Of a stretch of DNA of 38,972 nucleotides, positions 17,330 through 26,324 are shown piece after piece. A program made the translations under genes and the position numbers. The notes below the pieces were generated by a model that saw nothing but the letters and a program-made list of their open reading frames with translations, did no database searches and was not told the origin of the DNA. How positions within the stretch are numbered: position 1 is the first letter of the stretch; each line of letters opens with the position of its first letter. Origin of the DNA: Desulfovibrio sp. (GTDB lineage: Bacteria > Desulfobacterota > Desulfovibrionia > Desulfovibrionales > Desulfovibrionaceae); contig JAITGC010000006.1 in assembly GCA_031280915.1 (NCBI GenBank), positions 1-38,972 on the forward strand. The letters are read 5' to 3'.

Positions 17330-18868
17330 CTATTCCCATTCAATGGTGCTGGGCGGCTTTGACGACACATCGTAAACGACCCGATTGACTCCATTGACCT
17401 CATTGATGATTCTGGCGGAAATCCGGGCAATAACATCCGGGGGAATCCGCGACCAGTCCGCCGTCATGGCGTCCACGCTGTCCACAATGCGGAGGGCGAC
17501 AACATGCTCGTAGGTGCGTCCATCTCCCATAACACCCACAGTGCGTAGGGGCAAAAGCACGGCAAAACCCTGCCATACTTTACGATACCAGCCTGATTCG
17601 CGCAATTCCTGTTGCACGATGCTGTCGGCCCTGCGCAGAATATCAAGTCTTTCGCGGGTGACCTCGCCAAGCACGCGAATGGCCAAACCCGGTCCGGGGA
17701 AGGGATGCCGCCAGACAATAAAATCGGGCAGGCCAAGCTCTTCCGCCACTTTGCGGACTTCATCCTTAAAAAGTTCCCGCAGTGGCTCAACAAGCTTGAG
17801 CCGCATTTTTTCCGGCAGGCCACCAACATTGTGGTGACTTTTAATAACTGCGCTCGGCCCCTTGTGCGAGATCGATTCTATAACATCGGGATAAAGAGTG
17901 CCTTGGGCCAAAAAATCGGCAAGAGGCAGCTTCTTCGCTTCTTCATCGAAAATTTCAATAAAGGCGTGACCTATAATCTTGCGCTTCCGCTCGGGGTCTT
18001 CCACATTCTTGAGACGGGAGAGAAAACGTTCTTCCGCCTGCACGACAGTGAGGTTCAAATCAAAATGCGCCCGCAGACAATCCGCCACCTCGTCCGCTTC
18101 GCCCGAACGCAGCAGACCGTTGTCCACAAAAATGCAGTGCAGGTTTTTGCCGATGGCGCGATGCAGCAGCACCGCCACGACAGTGGAATCTATCCCGCCG
18201 GAAAGGGCGCAGACAACGTGCTTGCCCCCGATGCGCTCCTTCATTTCCCTGACAGCGCGTTCCACAAAGGAGGCCATATTCCAGTCCGGCACAAGCCCGG
18301 CCGCCTTGAACAAAAAATTCCGCAACATGGTCTGCCCGGCCGCGCTGTGGTGCACTTCAGGGTGAAATTGCACCGCATACATCTTGCGCTCTTCATCGGC
18401 CATGGCAGCGATGCCCAGAGCGGCTGTGCGCCCCGTGACGGTAAAACCCGGAGGCGGGGAAAGAACTTTATCACCGTGGCTCATCCAGACGCGCGTCGGG
18501 CCGTCTATGCCGTCCCAGAGCGCGCATTGCGAGGTCAAGCTCAAATCCGCCGGGCCATACTCCCGCGTGGAGGATTTAGCCAACTTCCCGCCGAGATTTT
18601 CCGCCAGAAGCTGCATTCCGTAACAAATGCCAAGTACGGGAACATTAAGAGCCAGCAAGCCGGGGTCAAGGGCCGGGGCATCACTTTCTCCGACGCTGGC
18701 CGGCCCTCCGGAGAGGATAAGCGCGGCCGGCTCCGCGGCGGCCACTTGCTCCACTGCCGCCGCGCATGAGTGAATTTCGGAATAAACTCCGGCTTCACGC
18801 ACCCTGCGGGCGATAAGCTGTGTGACCTGAGAGCCGTAATCGATAATAACGACTTTGTTTTGCGGCAT
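17330..18868 (-). CDS. guaA: GMP synthase (glutamine-hydrolysing)
   Basis: Cytoplasmic enzyme converting XMP to GMP with ATP and glutamine. A class I glutamine amidotransferase half comes first (nucleophile in [15 protein letters not shown], catalytic His/Glu in FHPEVHHS), then an ATP pyrophosphatase with the PP-loop [15 protein letters not shown], then the dimerisation domain ending KPPSTIEWE. The length (512 residues) is standard. It starts 13 bases after guaB's stop with a weak ribosome-binding site, so coupling to guaB is likely. Confidence 0.97.
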   Translation of the reverse strand: MPQNKVVIIDYGSQVTQLIARRVREAGVYSEIHSCAAAVEQVAAAEPAALILSGGPASVGESDAPALDPGLLALNVPVLGICYGMQLLAENLGGKLAKSSTREYGPADLSLTSQCALWDGIDGPTRVWMSHGDKVLSPPPGFTVTGRTAALGIAAMADEERKMYAVQFHPEVHHSAAGQTMLRNFLFKAAGLVPDWNMASFVERAVREMKERIGGKHVVCALSGGIDSTVVAVLLHRAIGKNLHCIFVDNGLLRSGEADEVADCLRAHFDLNLTVVQAEERFLSRLKNVEDPERKRKIIGHAFIEIFDEEAKKLPLADFLAQGTLYPDVIESISHKGPSAVIKSHHNVGGLPEKMRLKLVEPLRELFKDEVRKVAEELGLPDFIVWRHPFPGPGLAIRVLGEVTRERLDILRRADSIVQQELRESGWYRKVWQGFAVLLPLRTVGVMGDGRTYEHVVALRIVDSVDAMTADWSRIPPDVIARISARIINEVNGVNRVVYDVSSKPPSTIEWE

Positions 18869-18881
18869 TGTGCACCATACG

Positions 18882-20339
18882 TTAGTTGTCTATGCGATAA
18901 TTCGGGGCTTCTTTGGTGATGATGACGTCATGGACATGGCTCTCTCTCAGACCGGCGGCGGATATTTCACAAAAGGTCGTATTATTGTACAGTTCCAGCA
19001 GATTTTTTGCGCCCACATAGCCCATACCGGACTTCAGGCCGCCCATAAGCTGATACACCGCCTCCATGACCGGGCCGCGATAGGGTACGCGCCCCACAAT
19101 GCCCTCAGGAACCAATTTTTTGCTCTGCTCCTGAAAATAACGATCGGAACTGCCTTCTTTCATGGCGTCGATGGAACCCATGCCGCGATAAATCTTGTAC
19201 GTACGCCCCTGGTAGAGAATGGTTTCGCCTGGGCTTTCCTCCGTACCCGCGAAAAGCGAACCGATCATCACCGAGTGCGCGCCCATGACAAGCGCCTTGA
19301 CGATATCTCCGGAAAATTTGATGCCGCCGTCAGCCACGCAGCAGCGCTCCATCTCACGGGCGGCGCGGCCGGCCTCCAGCACAGCCGTCACCTGAGGCAC
19401 GCCCACTCCGGCCACAATGCGCGTGGTGCAGATGGATCCCGGCCCTATGCCCACCTTTACGCAATCCGCCCCGGCTTCCAGAATAGCCCGCGCCCCTTCA
19501 TAGGTCGCCACATTACCGGCAATCAGCTCACATCTGGGGAAGCTCCCCTTGACCGCGCGAATGGCCTTCAACACGTTCAGGGAATGGCCGTGGGCGGAAT
19601 CCAGCACCAGCACATCAGCGCCCGCCTCCAGCAATTGTTCCGCGCGTATTTCGCCGTCCTTGCCGATGCCTATGGCCGCCCCGACACGAAGACGCCCCTT
19701 GTCGTCCTTGCAGGCATTGGGATATTTTTGCACCTTGTCTATGTCCTTCATGGTGATAAGCCCCCGGAGGCGGTTGTCCGCATCCACCACCAGGAGCTTT
19801 TCTATCCGGTGTTCGTGCAGGTGACGCTTCGCGTTTTCCAGGGAAGTGCCCAAGGGTACTGTAACGAGATTTTCGCTGGTCATGACCTCTTCAACCCGCA
19901 CGGCCTGAGCGTCTTCCACGAAACGAACATCGCGATTGGTAAGAATGCCCTTGAGGCAGCCGTCATCCACCACAGGCAGGCCGGAAACGCGATAGTCCGC
20001 CATGACTTCCAGGGCTTCCTGCACCGAACTGCGGGAAGATATGGTCACCGGGTCAAGGATCATGCCGCTTTCGCTTTTTTTCACCCGTTCCACTTCCAGA
20101 CGCTGCTTTTCCACAGACATGTTTTTATGAACAATGCCTATGCCACCCATACGAGCCATGGAAATGGCCATGGCCGATTCCGTGACTGTATCCATGGCGG
20201 CGGACAGCAAAGGAATGCGCAGAGGAATTCCGGGGGTGAGCCAGGTAGCGATGTCCACAGAGTCAGGGGTTACTTCGGAGTAACCGGGAACAAGCAAAAT
20301 ATCATCAAATGTCAGAGCCTTGCCAATATTTGTAAACAT
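18882..20339 (-). CDS. guaB: IMP dehydrogenase
   Basis: NAD-dependent conversion of IMP to XMP, the rate-limiting step of guanine nucleotide synthesis. The TIM-barrel start ([16 protein letters not shown]), two CBS domains (roughly residues 95-210), the catalytic loop [18 protein letters not shown] and the flap (YRGMGSID) are all present. It has 485 residues. GAGG lies close upstream of the ATG. It is the first gene of a guaBA operon on the minus strand. Confidence 0.97.
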   Translation of the reverse strand: MFTNIGKALTFDDILLVPGYSEVTPDSVDIATWLTPGIPLRIPLLSAAMDTVTESAMAISMARMGGIGIVHKNMSVEKQRLEVERVKKSESGMILDPVTISSRSSVQEALEVMADYRVSGLPVVDDGCLKGILTNRDVRFVEDAQAVRVEEVMTSENLVTVPLGTSLENAKRHLHEHRIEKLLVVDADNRLRGLITMKDIDKVQKYPNACKDDKGRLRVGAAIGIGKDGEIRAEQLLEAGADVLVLDSAHGHSLNVLKAIRAVKGSFPRCELIAGNVATYEGARAILEAGADCVKVGIGPGSICTTRIVAGVGVPQVTAVLEAGRAAREMERCCVADGGIKFSGDIVKALVMGAHSVMIGSLFAGTEESPGETILYQGRTYKIYRGMGSIDAMKEGSSDRYFQEQSKKLVPEGIVGRVPYRGPVMEAVYQLMGGLKSGMGYVGAKNLLELYNNTTFCEISAAGLRESHVHDVIITKEAPNYRIDN

Positions 20340-20762
20340 CCTCTTTCCCCCAATACGATCCGCTGAAAAACAAAAATATCAGACTATAATACCTTAGTAA
20401 TGAGTCAGATTCGAAATTGTCACTCCCTGGGAAAACAATGCCGGAGAAGCGGGCTGATGCGGCGCGGAACCTGCCGATTATTGCTCTTGGCCTGGAAAAA
20501 TATATTTGACCAGATTAGTTTTTTACCTGATATATGTCAATGCGGGCGCGTGGAAGAGGCTTTCCCTCCTGCGGGGAGACGTTTCCCCTCGTGGAGGTCA
20601 GTTGTGGCTCTGAGCCTTTGGTTCATGCTTTGGCATAGCCCACGCGTCGCAGGATGGACAGACCTTTTTTATGCCGGTTCAATCATCATATCTCTGAACG
20701 TTTGCACGCCAAATTATATTTCCGGACAAATTCCTCTATCACGGGAAAAACGAAAAAAAGTC
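20340..20762. other. Divergent gap between guaB and the flgM operon
   Basis: No convincing gene. Near 20391-20400 the bases actataatacc give TATAAT on the plus strand and TATTAT on the minus strand, so overlapping -10 elements for both directions are possible; the -35 matches are poor. A plus-strand frame at 20400-20765 starts without a ribosome-binding site and resembles no family I know. Confidence 0.4.
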
Positions 20763-20789
20763 TAAAGTTTTTTCAGCAAGAACCGATGT
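20763..20789 (+). promoter_or_regulatory. Sigma-28 (FliA) flagellar promoter
   Basis: TAAAGTTT, an 11-base spacer and ACCGATGT closely match the class III flagellar consensus TAAAGTTT-N11-GCCGATAA (-35 exact, six of eight at -10). It lies 24 bases before the start of the two-gene flgM operon. Expression by FliA would give the known FlgM feedback loop. Confidence 0.75.
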
Positions 20790-20813
20790 GTGCTTTTGAG
20801 TACGGGGTGTGGG

Positions 20814-21275
20814 ATGGCAGAGAGTGCTATAACGCGACTGCGCATAATGTTGCAGGGATATGAGCGGCAATTGCTGTCCGCCAGACGGCTGGCGCGTTTC
20901 CGCGCCCAAGGGCGTCTGGCGGAAGGATTTGAGCCGGAGGATCCCGACCCCTCCATAAAACGCCGCCTCTTTGTGGAAAAAACAGCGCGGGAACTTTACG
21001 ACACCCTGTGTTTCACCGGCAGCCAGAACCCGATTGTGGAGGATGTTCGGACGGAATTCGGCAAACGACTCGGTAAAAACGTGCGTTTTGCCTATCCTCC
21101 GGGTGAACGGCTCAACATTGTGGCCGAGGGAGAGAACGGTCTGGAGCCTCTCCCCGAAGCCGAACAGCTTCGTGCGCGACATCTGTTGCGGCAAGTGATA
21201 CGGCAGTTGGTCGAGCGGAGCATGCTGGATGCCCCCGCCCCCGTCGCCCGCCGGAAAATGGGACCGGAAAAATAA
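20814..21275 (+). CDS. Uncharacterised protein preceding flgM
   Basis: A 153-residue, charged, probably cytoplasmic protein with no signal or membrane segment. It begins MAESAITRLRIMLQGYERQ and has a basic, Arg-rich first third, a middle resembling KRRLFVEKTARELYDTL, and a helical end. The start at 20814 has GGGG/TGGG just upstream; a GTG at 20790 would overlap the sigma-28 -10 element and is unlikely. Proteins of this type precede flgM in related Desulfovibrio, as far as I recall. The promoter and the neighbour suggest a flagellar role; no function is known to me. Confidence 0.75.
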   Translation: MAESAITRLRIMLQGYERQLLSARRLARFRAQGRLAEGFEPEDPDPSIKRRLFVEKTARELYDTLCFTGSQNPIVEDVRTEFGKRLGKNVRFAYPPGERLNIVAEGENGLEPLPEAEQLRARHLLRQVIRQLVERSMLDAPAPVARRKMGPEK

Positions 21276-21314
21276 AGAATTTTCTAAAAATTACGAATAC
21301 ATGGAGCGCAAGGT

Positions 21315-21629
21315 ATGAAAATTCACAATACAGGAAGCCTGTTTGCCGCCCCCTATGCCCCTGTCCAGGGAAAAAACGCCGAAATGCAGCCGGGAATCTC
21401 TGGAGAACGCGCGGAAAAGCTTACCCTCCAAGGGAGGGACAGGGTCAGCGTTTCCCGGGACGCACTGCTTATGACCGAAGCGCGCCTTACGGCGCAAAAC
21501 ACGCCCGACGTGCGCACGGACAAGGTGGAAGAATTGCGCATCCGGGTCGCCAACGGCGCCTATAAACCGGATTCCCGCCTGATCGCCGAAAATCTGCTCC
21601 ATGAAGAAGCCGATCTTTTCCGTTTCTGA
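21315..21629 (+). CDS. flgM: Anti-sigma-28 factor FlgM
   Basis: Binds and inhibits FliA until the hook is complete, then leaves through the flagellar export channel. The first ~60 residues are low-complexity and likely disordered. The conserved sigma-binding C-terminus is DKVEELRIRVANGAYKPDSR then LIAENLLHEE. Length is 104 residues. Its position behind a sigma-28 promoter supports the call. Confidence 0.9.
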   Translation: MKIHNTGSLFAAPYAPVQGKNAEMQPGISGERAEKLTLQGRDRVSVSRDALLMTEARLTAQNTPDVRTDKVEELRIRVANGAYKPDSRLIAENLLHEEADLFRF

Positions 21630-21939
21630 CAGGGGCAAAAAACATATTCCGGCAAAAACAAAGCTGGCAACCATCCCTCCTCATCGGGCCCGATAATCGC
21701 CTGTGACTCTTGTATAAAATCGACACAATTCCCATATATTCAAATAGATTGAACTCACTGCCCCATATTTGGATATGTTCGGACCATTTATAATTTAGAA
21801 AATATCTTGACAATTTCTAAAAAAGTGACAAAAGTCAAAAATCCGGCGGTTCCGATATGTTTCTCCAGCTTTTTTCGGAAACGCCGTCCGTGTCTTATAT
21901 ATGGAAGAAGGGGAAAAACATTCGAAAGGAGGTTTTGTT
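21630..21939 (+). other. AT-rich leader before the outer-membrane protein gene
   Basis: The gap is distinctly AT-rich. TTGACA occurs near 21807-21812 and TATATA near 21896-21901. Neither pairs with a good partner at standard spacing, so a promoter is expected but not placed. No coding sequence is supported. Confidence 0.35.
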
Positions 21940-22623
21940 ATGAAACGTGGTATTGCTCTTATGACCTTGATTTTTGCCTTGCTGGCGTCCGTACCGGCGG
22001 CGGCGGAGGGTACGGGGATGTATCTTGCCCCCAAATTTCTGATGTCTTTTCAAAATACGGGGACGATGAGCCGTTCCTCGTACCTGCAGGGATCCGGGCT
22101 TGACAGTTACAGCCAGTTCACTCTGGGCGCCGGCCTGGCCGCCGGCTATGACTTCTGGCCGCAGCAGATGATCCCCGTGCGCGCTGAAATTGAATTTGCC
22201 ATGCGCGGCAACAGCGAAAAAAGCTGGGACGCCGGCGACGCGCGCAATGTGCGGGACATCAAGGGAACTTGGAACAACTCAACGCTGTTTGCCAACCTGT
22301 ACTGGGATTTTCACAACAGCACGGCCTTTACTCCCTATGTCGGCGGCGGTCTGGGCATGGCTTTCAATTACACCGGCTATGACTTTCGCGACAACACCAC
22401 CCGCTCGACGCATTCCATGGACGACCACTACACCAATTTCGCCTGGAATCTGGGCGCGGGCGTCGCCTTCAACTTCAACGACAGCCTTGCCCTGGACGTC
22501 GGCTATCGCTTTGTGCATCTCGGTTACAACGAAGTCAGCGCCACGGTGAACGGAAGCAAAATCGAAATATCCAATGATCCTTATAACAACGAATTCATGC
22601 TGGGTCTGCGCTTTATGTTCTAG
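21940..22623 (+). CDS. Outer-membrane beta-barrel protein
   Basis: A 227-residue secreted protein with a clear signal peptide (IALMTLIFALLASVPAAAEG). The rest is made of short amphipathic strands and glycine turns (TLGAGLAAGYDFW, YVGGGLGMAFNY, WNLGAGVAFNFND, DVGYRFVHLGYNEV) and ends EFMLGLRFMF, with the terminal Phe expected for insertion by the BAM complex. It fits OmpA/opacity-type 8-stranded barrels (OMP_b-brl). The start at 21940 has AGGAGG 7 bases upstream. It probably stands alone, with an element hairpin at its stop. Substrate or ligand is unknown. Confidence 0.85.
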   Translation: MKRGIALMTLIFALLASVPAAAEGTGMYLAPKFLMSFQNTGTMSRSSYLQGSGLDSYSQFTLGAGLAAGYDFWPQQMIPVRAEIEFAMRGNSEKSWDAGDARNVRDIKGTWNNSTLFANLYWDFHNSTAFTPYVGGGLGMAFNYTGYDFRDNTTRSTHSMDDHYTNFAWNLGAGVAFNFNDSLALDVGYRFVHLGYNEVSATVNGSKIEISNDPYNNEFMLGLRFMF

Positions 22624-22740
22624 AGCAATTTCGCTTTGAAATTGCTCTGGCGGCCCGCGTGAGCGGACGCCCGCCACGAAGACGCAAAGGCGATTTATTT
22701 GCGCTGTTAAGCGTCGGAGTGAGCGCCGGCCGAGGAAAAC
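22621..22740. repeat. Intergenic repeat element at the stop codon of the barrel gene
   Basis: The TAG stop is also the first part of the element. AGAGCAATTTC-gcttt-GAAATTGCTCT (22623-22649) forms an 11-bp hairpin like that at 13836-13882. Then follow ACGAAGACGCAAAGGCGA and GCTGTTAAGCGTCGGAG, cognate to the elements at 12129 and 13884. The hairpin may also end transcription of the barrel gene. Confidence 0.65.
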
Positions 22741-22778
22741 CGGAATATCAATCTCAAAGTTTAATGCCCTGGCCTGAA

Positions 22779-22821
22779 CATCCTCCTGTTTTCGCGCCGC
22801 CTGCGTGAAAACAGGAGGATG
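22779..22821. other. Perfect 15-bp hairpin before the unknown membrane protein gene
   Basis: CATCCTCCTGTTTTC (22779-22793) and GAAAACAGGAGGATG (22807-22821) pair perfectly around 13 bases. No T-run follows. It hides a Shine-Dalgarno-like AGGAGG but lies 28 bases before the real start. Function is unknown; it may be a processing or terminator remnant. Confidence 0.5.
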
Positions 22822-22849
22822 TCGCCGCCCATCGTTCGAGGAGAACGGC

Positions 22850-24142
22850 ATGAGAATGGAAAATCAGTTTTCCCCAAGCGTCATCCCAACCTCAAAAATC
22901 GTGTCGTCGTCCCCATCTTTTCTGTCGGACAAGCTTCCCACCCCCTCCCCAAGAAAGTCCGGCGGCGGCAAGCTCGTTTTTGCGGCCATCACAGCCCTGC
23001 TGCTGATCTGCGGCGCGGCCTTCTGGCTGACTCGCGACGGCCAGACACGCGATACCCTGCGTGAGCAAGCGGCGGCGGCACTTGACGACCTGACCCAGGG
23101 AACGCCGCTGGCATCTATGGGCAATGTCCTGCGCGGCGCGACGCCCGTGCCGCATGTGGGCGAATACCGAAAAAACCCGACAGGGGAAGGGGGCACATCG
23201 GGACCAGCCGTGCAGGGCGCCGTCGCCGCGCCGCTGGATCGTTCTCTGCCGCCGGAACTGGGTGCATCCAGGACTTCTCCTCCCGTCGTTTTGTCTTCCC
23301 CCTCCTCCGCAGGGGCGAATCCACAGCCGCAGGCCGTGGCCCCCAAAGCCAGCGCCGATACGACAGTACGGCCAGATTTCATTGACGACCTGGCCGGATA
23401 TGTTGTCGCCCGCTACAAGCCGGGACAAAATGGAGGGGGCCTCGGCCTCAGCGCGCAGGGAATCAATCAGCGCTACGGCGTAAAAATGACGGGCCTTGCG
23501 GGCAACGGACAGAGCCGGGGCGACAGAGCCGGCATTCTGCGCTACGTGTTTTCTCCCACCATGATTCAAGAGCTGTACGGCCTGTACGTGGATCGCTTCC
23601 TGGAAGCGCTGCAACGGCATGGGACGGAAAAATCCCTCACGCCCGAACAGATGCGCCAGCTTTTCACGGCCATTGCCGGGCGCAGCGTTCTGTTGGCTGG
23701 CGGGCTGGAAGGGGTAGCCGCTCTGCCGGATTTGAGCGGCCGGCTCAAAAAACTGGAACATGCCTCGCAAAATACCCTCAACGTCAATGCCGAAATGATG
23801 CAGATTGTTTTCGAACTTGATGAATTACGGGAAAACAAAGCCCCACGATCCCGCATCGACGAGACACAGGCGCGTGTGACCGCCTTGAGCACGCGCTACC
23901 GCAAAGTTCTGGACGAAAGGACGATGGAGCAGCGGACGCTCCTGGCGGACATCCGCAAAGGCGGTGGAACGGCCCTGGATGACGATACCCTGCTCTTCCT
24001 CGCCCGCTGGCTGGAACGGCGTATGCGTGATACGCCACAATCCCTGGATTCGGCACGCAGCGCCGCCGGCGTATTGCGCGACCTGGCGCGCCGTTGCTCT
24101 CAAACGGGCGCATCTCTCGCGGCAAACGCGCCGCCGCAATGA
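22850..24142 (+). CDS. Unknown single-pass membrane protein with helical C-terminal half
   Basis: A 430-residue protein I do not recognise. A Ser/Pro-rich cytoplasmic start of about 40 residues is followed by one membrane helix (LVFAAITALLLICGAAFWL), then a ~100-residue Pro/Ala/Ser-rich spacer. A mainly helical region follows, with YVVARYKPGQNGGGLGLS, a coiled-coil-like part (DELRENKAPRSRIDETQARV) and an acidic/basic end. The start at 22850 has GAGGAG 6 bases upstream. Its stop overlaps the cobU start (ATGA), so the two are probably cotranslated. The N-in orientation would place the long domain in the periplasm. Nothing visible links it to cobalamin. Confidence 0.7.
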   Translation: MRMENQFSPSVIPTSKIVSSSPSFLSDKLPTPSPRKSGGGKLVFAAITALLLICGAAFWLTRDGQTRDTLREQAAAALDDLTQGTPLASMGNVLRGATPVPHVGEYRKNPTGEGGTSGPAVQGAVAAPLDRSLPPELGASRTSPPVVLSSPSSAGANPQPQAVAPKASADTTVRPDFIDDLAGYVVARYKPGQNGGGLGLSAQGINQRYGVKMTGLAGNGQSRGDRAGILRYVFSPTMIQELYGLYVDRFLEALQRHGTEKSLTPEQMRQLFTAIAGRSVLLAGGLEGVAALPDLSGRLKKLEHASQNTLNVNAEMMQIVFELDELRENKAPRSRIDETQARVTALSTRYRKVLDERTMEQRTLLADIRKGGGTALDDDTLLFLARWLERRMRDTPQSLDSARSAAGVLRDLARRCSQTGASLAANAPPQ

Positions 24143-24702
24143 TGGGCGCTCAGGCCTTGCTTTTTGTCGGCGGCGTACGCAGCGGCAAAAGTTCCCTCGC
24201 CCTCCGTTGGGCCGACGCTCATGCCGGCAGACGCCTGTTTTTGGCGACATGTGTGCTCAAAGACGCGGAAATGGCGGAGCGCATCGACAGGCACAGGGCG
24301 GAGCGCGGCCCCGCCTGGAACTGCCTTGAAGAAGGGCTTGATCCACGGAAGGCCCTTGAAGCCCATCTCCTTTCCCGCGATACGGACAAGCCGGGCGTGA
24401 TCCTTTTTGACTGCGTCAGCATGTGGGTCGCCAACCTGCTGGAGGCCGGGCTGACTTCCAGAGAAGGCATGGGCAGGATAGTTTCATTTGTGAAATACCT
24501 TGCCGGACTTGACATCCCGGCCGCCTTCGTCAGCGCGGAGGCGGGCCTTGGTCTTGTCCCCCCCAACCCTGTCGGCCGGCGCTTTCAAGACATGCTGGGT
24601 CTTGCCAATCAGGCGCTGGCCTGCGCCTGCGGGACTGTCGTTTTTGCCGCCTGCGGCCTGCCGCTTCTGCTCAAAGGCTCTTTACCGGAGGAATTGTGCT
24701 GA
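24139..24702 (+). CDS. cobU: Adenosylcobinamide kinase/guanylyltransferase CobU
   Basis: Bifunctional enzyme of cobalamin salvage and lower-ligand assembly. It phosphorylates adenosylcobinamide and then adds GMP. The P-loop is GGVRSGKSSLALRWA; also seen are FDCVSMWVANLL and the CobU-typical EAGLGLVPPNPVGRRFQD with LGLANQALA. The length (187) is normal. The start overlaps the upstream stop and the end overlaps the next gene's GTG by 7 bases. No other cob gene and no cobalamin riboswitch is seen nearby. Confidence 0.9.
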   Translation: MMGAQALLFVGGVRSGKSSLALRWADAHAGRRLFLATCVLKDAEMAERIDRHRAERGPAWNCLEEGLDPRKALEAHLLSRDTDKPGVILFDCVSMWVANLLEAGLTSREGMGRIVSFVKYLAGLDIPAAFVSAEAGLGLVPPNPVGRRFQDMLGLANQALACACGTVVFAACGLPLLLKGSLPEELC

Positions 24703-25355
24703 ATATTCTCGCCCGCGCGTTCGGCCCGTGCGCGCTCTGCTGTTTATTTTTGTCCGCAATGACGCCGGTGGCCGCAAGCACCGCGGACGCCTCCCTTGCA
24801 GCCCGCTGCCCGGCGCAAATAGGCTTGGCCATCGACGCCGCAGACACAGCGGCCTTTGAAAAACTGGTGGATATCGACGCCATCCTGAATGAAGGTTTCA
24901 ACATTTTTCTGCGCGACCTTGAGGCCATGCAGGAGGCCGGGGATATCCCCCCTCTGCTGGCCCTGCTCTTTTCCCCGGCCGCCATGCGCAACGCCGCCGG
25001 AGAACAGATTCGCGCCCTGCTTGTCAATGAGACGAAGGCTTTTGTCCTGAACGGCGTGGCTTCGGGCGCATTCGCCGGCCGCCCTCCAGACGGGAGGGCC
25101 GCTCAGGGGCTTCTGGCCCCCCTCTTCGCCGACGCGTCCACAGGACGCAAGGAAATTCGGAATATCGGCGTCCCCCGCGGCAAAAACGGGGAATGGCTTG
25201 TGCCCTTTGTCGTGCATGACTTGGGCAACGGTGAAAGTTATCCGGTTGTCGGCCGCCTATCCCCGGCGCACGGCCAATGCAGGCTGACCGCCATAGAAAA
25301 CCTGGACGAACTTATACACCGCATCAACGAAGAACGCAAAAATCGGGAAGAGTGA
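24696..25355 (+). CDS. Secreted protein of unknown function
   Basis: A 219-residue protein with a signal peptide (CALCCLFLSAMTPVAA). The mature part is mostly helical at first (AAFEKLVDIDAILNEGFNIF, then IRALLVNETKAFVLNGV), with a C-terminal part that may be beta-rich (GEWLVPFVVHDLGNGESYPVVGRL). It looks somewhat like small periplasmic DUF2939-type proteins, but I cannot assign it. The GTG start is chosen because CCGGAGG lies just before it, within the end of cobU. Translation coupled to cobU is likely. Confidence 0.7.
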   Translation: MLNILARAFGPCALCCLFLSAMTPVAASTADASLAARCPAQIGLAIDAADTAAFEKLVDIDAILNEGFNIFLRDLEAMQEAGDIPPLLALLFSPAAMRNAAGEQIRALLVNETKAFVLNGVASGAFAGRPPDGRAAQGLLAPLFADASTGRKEIRNIGVPRGKNGEWLVPFVVHDLGNGESYPVVGRLSPAHGQCRLTAIENLDELIHRINEERKNREE

Positions 25356-25484
25356 GGCCCCTTTCTGGACAAGGGCGGATTGGCCTGATATTTTGGTATG
25401 CCGGATAGGGCGGCGTTGGGGCGGACATCTGTTTTTCCGCCGTTGGAGAATACGTGCCGTCCGGCATGGTGTCGGAGAAATGCT

Positions 25485-26324
25485 ATGTTGAAAAATGTTT
25501 TATCAATCAGGGAATTGGGAGTGAAGGTCTGCCCGCTTTTGGCCAAGCAGGCCGTGGGCGTCCGCGACGCCGGAAAATATGCGCAATTCATGAAGCTTTC
25601 AGCCGCCTGCTGCGCAATCGCGCTTATGATGTGTCTTCTCGCCTGCCCTGCCGCCCGGCAACGGGGCATGAACGGCGCGGCCTACGTATCCACAGCCAAA
25701 CCGGCCATTTCTCTCCGGGCCGCCACACTCCCTCTGTTGGCCGGAGGGGAGGGGCAGGCCTCCTTGCTTGCCGGCTCCATGCCCATCGGCGCGCCTGTGC
25801 GGGTATGGCTGGCGGCCTACGGTGAAGCTTCGCCGCAAGGCCCTCTGGCCATTGTCGCTCACGCCGAAGTACAGCGGGGCTGGTATTGGGACGGCGCCAT
25901 GCGCCGTCCCTTCAGCGTGAATGAAGGCGTGGAAGTCTTGGGTGGCCTGGAATTCCAGGCCTGCACCTATCTTGTGGACGGCGAGCGCGATCCGTTTACC
26001 GCCCTTGTCGGCGCCGAAGGCCTTCCCATCCGCTGGATAGCGCGGGGATTTGCAGCGCGAACCAATTTTTACGAAGACAAAATCATTCTGGAATACCGCG
26101 AACGCCTCCCGGAAAACGTCACCTCACTCACGGCCTTGCCTCTGGGCCACGGGGATTTTGTCAGGGAATTCGAACAACGCGCCAGGGGAAGTTTTGTGAT
26201 TGCGCCTCCGCCCGCTGAAATGGCGTCTTTGGAAAAGAAATACGCCAAGGCCGTCCGTTGGAGATACATGACCGAAAAATTTCTGGGTTCAGCTTCGAAG
26301 TATGACGTTTTCAACCGCCCGTAA
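25485..26324 (+). CDS. DUF4851-like lipoprotein
   Basis: The mature region (YVSTAKPAISLRAATLPLLAGG, VRVWLAAYGEA, FEFQ-like EVLGGLEFQACTYLVDG) resembles Desulfovibrio DUF4851 proteins of unknown function. A lipoprotein signal is clear: MKLSAACCAIALMMCLLAC. That stretch begins at an ATG at 25590 without a ribosome-binding site, while the ATG at 25485 has GGAG 8 bases upstream and adds 35 residues before the signal. I give 25485 but 25590 is the more natural protein start. Its last codons overlap the bioB start by 23 bases. Confidence 0.7.
   Translation: MLKNVLSIRELGVKVCPLLAKQAVGVRDAGKYAQFMKLSAACCAIALMMCLLACPAARQRGMNGAAYVSTAKPAISLRAATLPLLAGGEGQASLLAGSMPIGAPVRVWLAAYGEASPQGPLAIVAHAEVQRGWYWDGAMRRPFSVNEGVEVLGGLEFQACTYLVDGERDPFTALVGAEGLPIRWIARGFAARTNFYEDKIILEYRERLPENVTSLTALPLGHGDFVREFEQRARGSFVIAPPPAEMASLEKKYAKAVRWRYMTEKFLGSASKYDVFNRP

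Noticed and set aside
17612-18769. Plus-strand open frame of 385 residues opposite guaA
   Set aside because: Antisense shadow of guaA with no recognisable motif.
18855-20366. Long plus-strand open frame of 503 residues opposite guaB
   Set aside because: It is a shadow of the GC-rich guaB codons. The guaB protein carries all family motifs; this one has none and no ribosome-binding site.
20400-20765. Plus-strand frame of 121 residues between guaB and the flgM operon
   Set aside because: No ribosome-binding site, ends inside the sigma-28 promoter, unusual composition and no family resemblance.
22741-24138. Cobalamin riboswitch controlling cobU
   Set aside because: I looked for a B12-box-like motif and multi-helix leader before the operon and saw only the 15-bp hairpin.
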